Assembly: GCF_002236115.1 (NCBI RefSeq)
Contig: NZ_NIWT01000007.1
Coordinates: 62,001-126,000 of the forward strand
Length of the DNA: 64,000 nt
Source: Pseudomonas jessenii
GTDB lineage: Bacteria > Pseudomonadota > Gammaproteobacteria > Pseudomonadales > Pseudomonadaceae
Direction of reading: 5' to 3'
Shown here: positions 62,179 to 64,000 of the stretch, piece after piece
Position numbering within the stretch: position 1 is the first letter of the stretch
Layout: every line of letters begins with the position of its first letter
Program-made: the position numbers and the translations under genes
Notes under the pieces: generated by a model
Told to the model about the DNA's origin: nothing
Databases searched by the model: none
What the model saw: the letters and a program-made list of their open reading frames with translations, nothing else

Positions 62179-63711
62179 ATGATTCTGCCTTGGCTAATCC
62201 TGATCCCCTTCATCGGCGGCCTGCTGTGCTGGATGGGTGAGCGCTTCGGCGCCACCCTCCCCCGCTGGATTGCGCTGATCACCATGTCCCTGTTGCTCTC
62301 CCTCGGCCTCTGGCTGTGGGCCAACGGTGATTATTCATTTGCCCCGGCGCCTGGCGCCGACCCGACCTGGGCGCTTGAGTTCAAGCACGTCTGGATCCAG
62401 CGCTTCGGCATCAACGTGCACCTGGCCCTCGACGGCCTGTCGCTGTTGATGATCATGCTGACCGGTCTGCTGGGTGTCCTCTCGGTACTCTGCTCGTGGA
62501 AAGAGATCCAGCGTCACGTGGGCTTCTTCCACCTGAACCTGATGTGGATCCTGGGCGGTGTCGTCGGTGTGTTCCTCGCCCTCGACCTGTTCATGTTCTT
62601 CTTCTTCTGGGAAATGATGCTGGTGCCGATGTACTTCCTCATCGCGCTCTGGGGTCACAGTTCTTCGGACGGCAAGAAAACCCGGATCTACGCGGCGACC
62701 AAGTTCTTCATCTTCACTCAGGCTTCCGGCCTGATCATGCTGGTGGCGATCCTGGGTCTGGTACTGGTCAACTTCAACGACACCGGCGTGATTACCTTCA
62801 ACTACGCCGACCTGTTGAAAACCAAGATGTCGACGACCACCGAGTACATCCTGATGCTCGGCTTCTTCATCGCCTTCGCGGTGAAGCTGCCAGTCGTGCC
62901 GTTCCACTCCTGGTTGCCTGACGCTCACGCCCAGGCGCCGACTGCAGGTTCCGTCGACCTCGCCGGTATCTTGCTGAAAACCGCGGCCTACGGTCTGCTG
63001 CGTTTCGCCCTGCCGCTGTTCCCGAATGCTTCGGCCGAGTTCGCGCCGTTTGCAATGGCCCTGGGTCTGATCGGGATTTTCTACGGTGCGTTCCTGGCGT
63101 TCGCGCAAACCGACATCAAGCGTCTGATTGCCTTCTCGTCCGTTTCCCACATGGGCTTCGTTCTGATCGGCATCTACTCCGGCAGCCAACTGGCGCTGCA
63201 GGGCGCGGTGATGCAGATGCTCGCCCACGGTCTGTCGGCGGCGGCACTCTTTATCCTGAGTGGCCAGTTGTACGAACGCACTCACACCCGCGACATGCGT
63301 GAAATGGGTGGCCTGTGGTCGAAGATCGCCTACCTGCCGGCTCTCAGCCTGTTCTTCGCCGCTGCGTCGCTGGGCTTGCCGGGTACCGGCAACTTCGTCG
63401 GTGAGTTCCTGATCCTGATCGGCACCTTCCCGATCGCTCCATGGGTCACCATCATCGCGACGTCCGGCCTGGTGTTCGGTTCGGTCTACTCGCTGATCAT
63501 GATCCATCGTGCCTACTTCGGCCCGGCCAAATCGGACGCGGTACTGCATGGCATGGATGGTCGCGAACTGATCATGGTGGCCGGTCTGGCAGCGCTGCTG
63601 ATTTACATCGGCGTCTATCCACAACCGTTCCTCGATACCTCTGCCGCTACGATGCATGGCGTGCAGCAATGGCTCGGCACCGCCTTCACTCAACTCGCTT
63701 CGGCCCGGTAA
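62179..63711 (+). CDS. nuoM: NADH-quinone oxidoreductase subunit M
   Basis: 510 residues, 14-helix antiporter-like subunit: FFFWEMMLVPMYFLIALWG, FHSWLPDAHAQAPTAGSVDL and the Lys-containing IKRLIAFSSVSHMGF. Pumps protons in complex I. nuoN starts seven bases after the stop. Confidence 0.96.
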   Translation: MILPWLILIPFIGGLLCWMGERFGATLPRWIALITMSLLLSLGLWLWANGDYSFAPAPGADPTWALEFKHVWIQRFGINVHLALDGLSLLMIMLTGLLGVLSVLCSWKEIQRHVGFFHLNLMWILGGVVGVFLALDLFMFFFFWEMMLVPMYFLIALWGHSSSDGKKTRIYAATKFFIFTQASGLIMLVAILGLVLVNFNDTGVITFNYADLLKTKMSTTTEYILMLGFFIAFAVKLPVVPFHSWLPDAHAQAPTAGSVDLAGILLKTAAYGLLRFALPLFPNASAEFAPFAMALGLIGIFYGAFLAFAQTDIKRLIAFSSVSHMGFVLIGIYSGSQLALQGAVMQMLAHGLSAAALFILSGQLYERTHTRDMREMGGLWSKIAYLPALSLFFAAASLGLPGTGNFVGEFLILIGTFPIAPWVTIIATSGLVFGSVYSLIMIHRAYFGPAKSDAVLHGMDGRELIMVAGLAALLIYIGVYPQPFLDTSAATMHGVQQWLGTAFTQLASAR

Positions 63712-63718
63712 GAGCGCT

Positions 63719-64000
63719 ATGGAATTCACGACTCAACACTTTATCGCGCTTGCGCCGTTGTTGATCACCAGCGCCACGATCATCGTGGTGATGCTGGCGA
63801 TCGCCTGGCGCCGCAACCACTCCCAGACCTTCCTGCTGTCGGTGGCGGGTCTGAACCTGGCTTTGCTGTCGATCCTGCCAGCCTTGAAGGTCGCGCCACT
63901 GGCTGTGACCCCACTGCTGCAAATCGATAGCTTCGCTTGCTTGTACATGGCGCTGATCCTGGTCGCCACCCTCGCTTGTGTCACCCTCGCCCACGCCTAC
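63719..64000 (+). CDS. nuoN: NADH-quinone oxidoreductase subunit N, 3' end outside window
   Basis: First 94 codons only; the frame is open to the last base. Starts MEFTTQHFIALAPLLITSAT with three hydrophobic helices visible. Identified by its place after nuoM and by the NuoN-like N-terminus. The catalytic parts lie beyond the window. Confidence 0.9.
   Translation, partial: MEFTTQHFIALAPLLITSATIIVVMLAIAWRRNHSQTFLLSVAGLNLALLSILPALKVAPLAVTPLLQIDSFACLYMALILVATLACVTLAHAY

Overview
The window is chromosomal DNA from a Pseudomonas, most likely of the P. fluorescens species complex. Three things point there: GC-rich coding with almost no gaps, thirteen REP-type inverted-repeat doublets (REPINs) of the kinds common in that group, and a gene order from cysG-serS through ftsK, trxB, aat-bpt-infA, clpA-clpS-cspD, icd/idh, mnmA-hflD-purB and aceA to nuoA-N that matches, from memory, the P. 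aeruginosa core region around PA2611-PA2649. No rRNA, tRNA, CRISPR array, prophage or intact insertion sequence was found. Both ends cut genes: a VanX-type dipeptidase on the left and nuoN on the right.

Region 1 (1-14.5 kb) is the accessory part. After a VanX-like dipeptidase overlapping an L,D-transpeptidase comes a minus-strand cluster: two NCS1 nucleobase-type permeases, a TorF-like outer-membrane protein, two exported YtcJ-type amidohydrolases, a cytosolic nitrilase-family amidase and a LuxR-type regulator, with a divergent LysR regulator at its head. An isochorismatase-like hydrolase and an exported gamma-glutamyltransferase follow. The layout reads as a scavenging pathway: outer-membrane entry, periplasmic hydrolysis, NCS1 uptake, cytosolic amide hydrolysis. 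The substrate cannot be read from sequence. Six leaders here (both permeases, porin, both amidohydrolases, ggt) carry a perfect AAnAAnAA motif close to the start codon, the mark of Hfq/Crc translational repression. This is the strongest new observation in the window.

Region 2 (14.5-22.6 kb) holds small housekeeping and unknown genes: ogt, a NudK-type Nudix hydrolase, a hemerythrin, a GNAT enzyme, a lipoprotein, two small unknown proteins, a DUF1275 membrane protein, the tRNA-thiolation relay tusDCBE with ybiB, and a glutathionyl-hydroquinone reductase. Region 3 (22.6-49.6 kb) is core: cysG, serS, crcB, rarA, lolA and ftsK on the minus strand; trxB, aat, bpt and infA on the plus strand; clpA-clpS; cspD; the divergent icd/idh isocitrate dehydrogenase pair; nudJ, mnmA, hflD, purB; the ribosomal oxygenase gene and a GNAT gene; an orphan secretin-like protein; and aceA. 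The two isocitrate dehydrogenases and isocitrate lyase set the TCA/glyoxylate branch.

Region 4 (50.2-64 kb) is the nuo operon for respiratory complex I, with fused nuoCD. Its genes mostly overlap or abut, except for a 135-bp gap between nuoF and nuoG that contains a perfect 12-bp-stem hairpin. Other non-coding points of note are a REPIN flanked by 16-bp direct repeats, a repeat-rich aceA leader, inverted repeats upstream of the LysR gene and of nuoA, and a plus-oriented terminator with no plus-strand gene before it.
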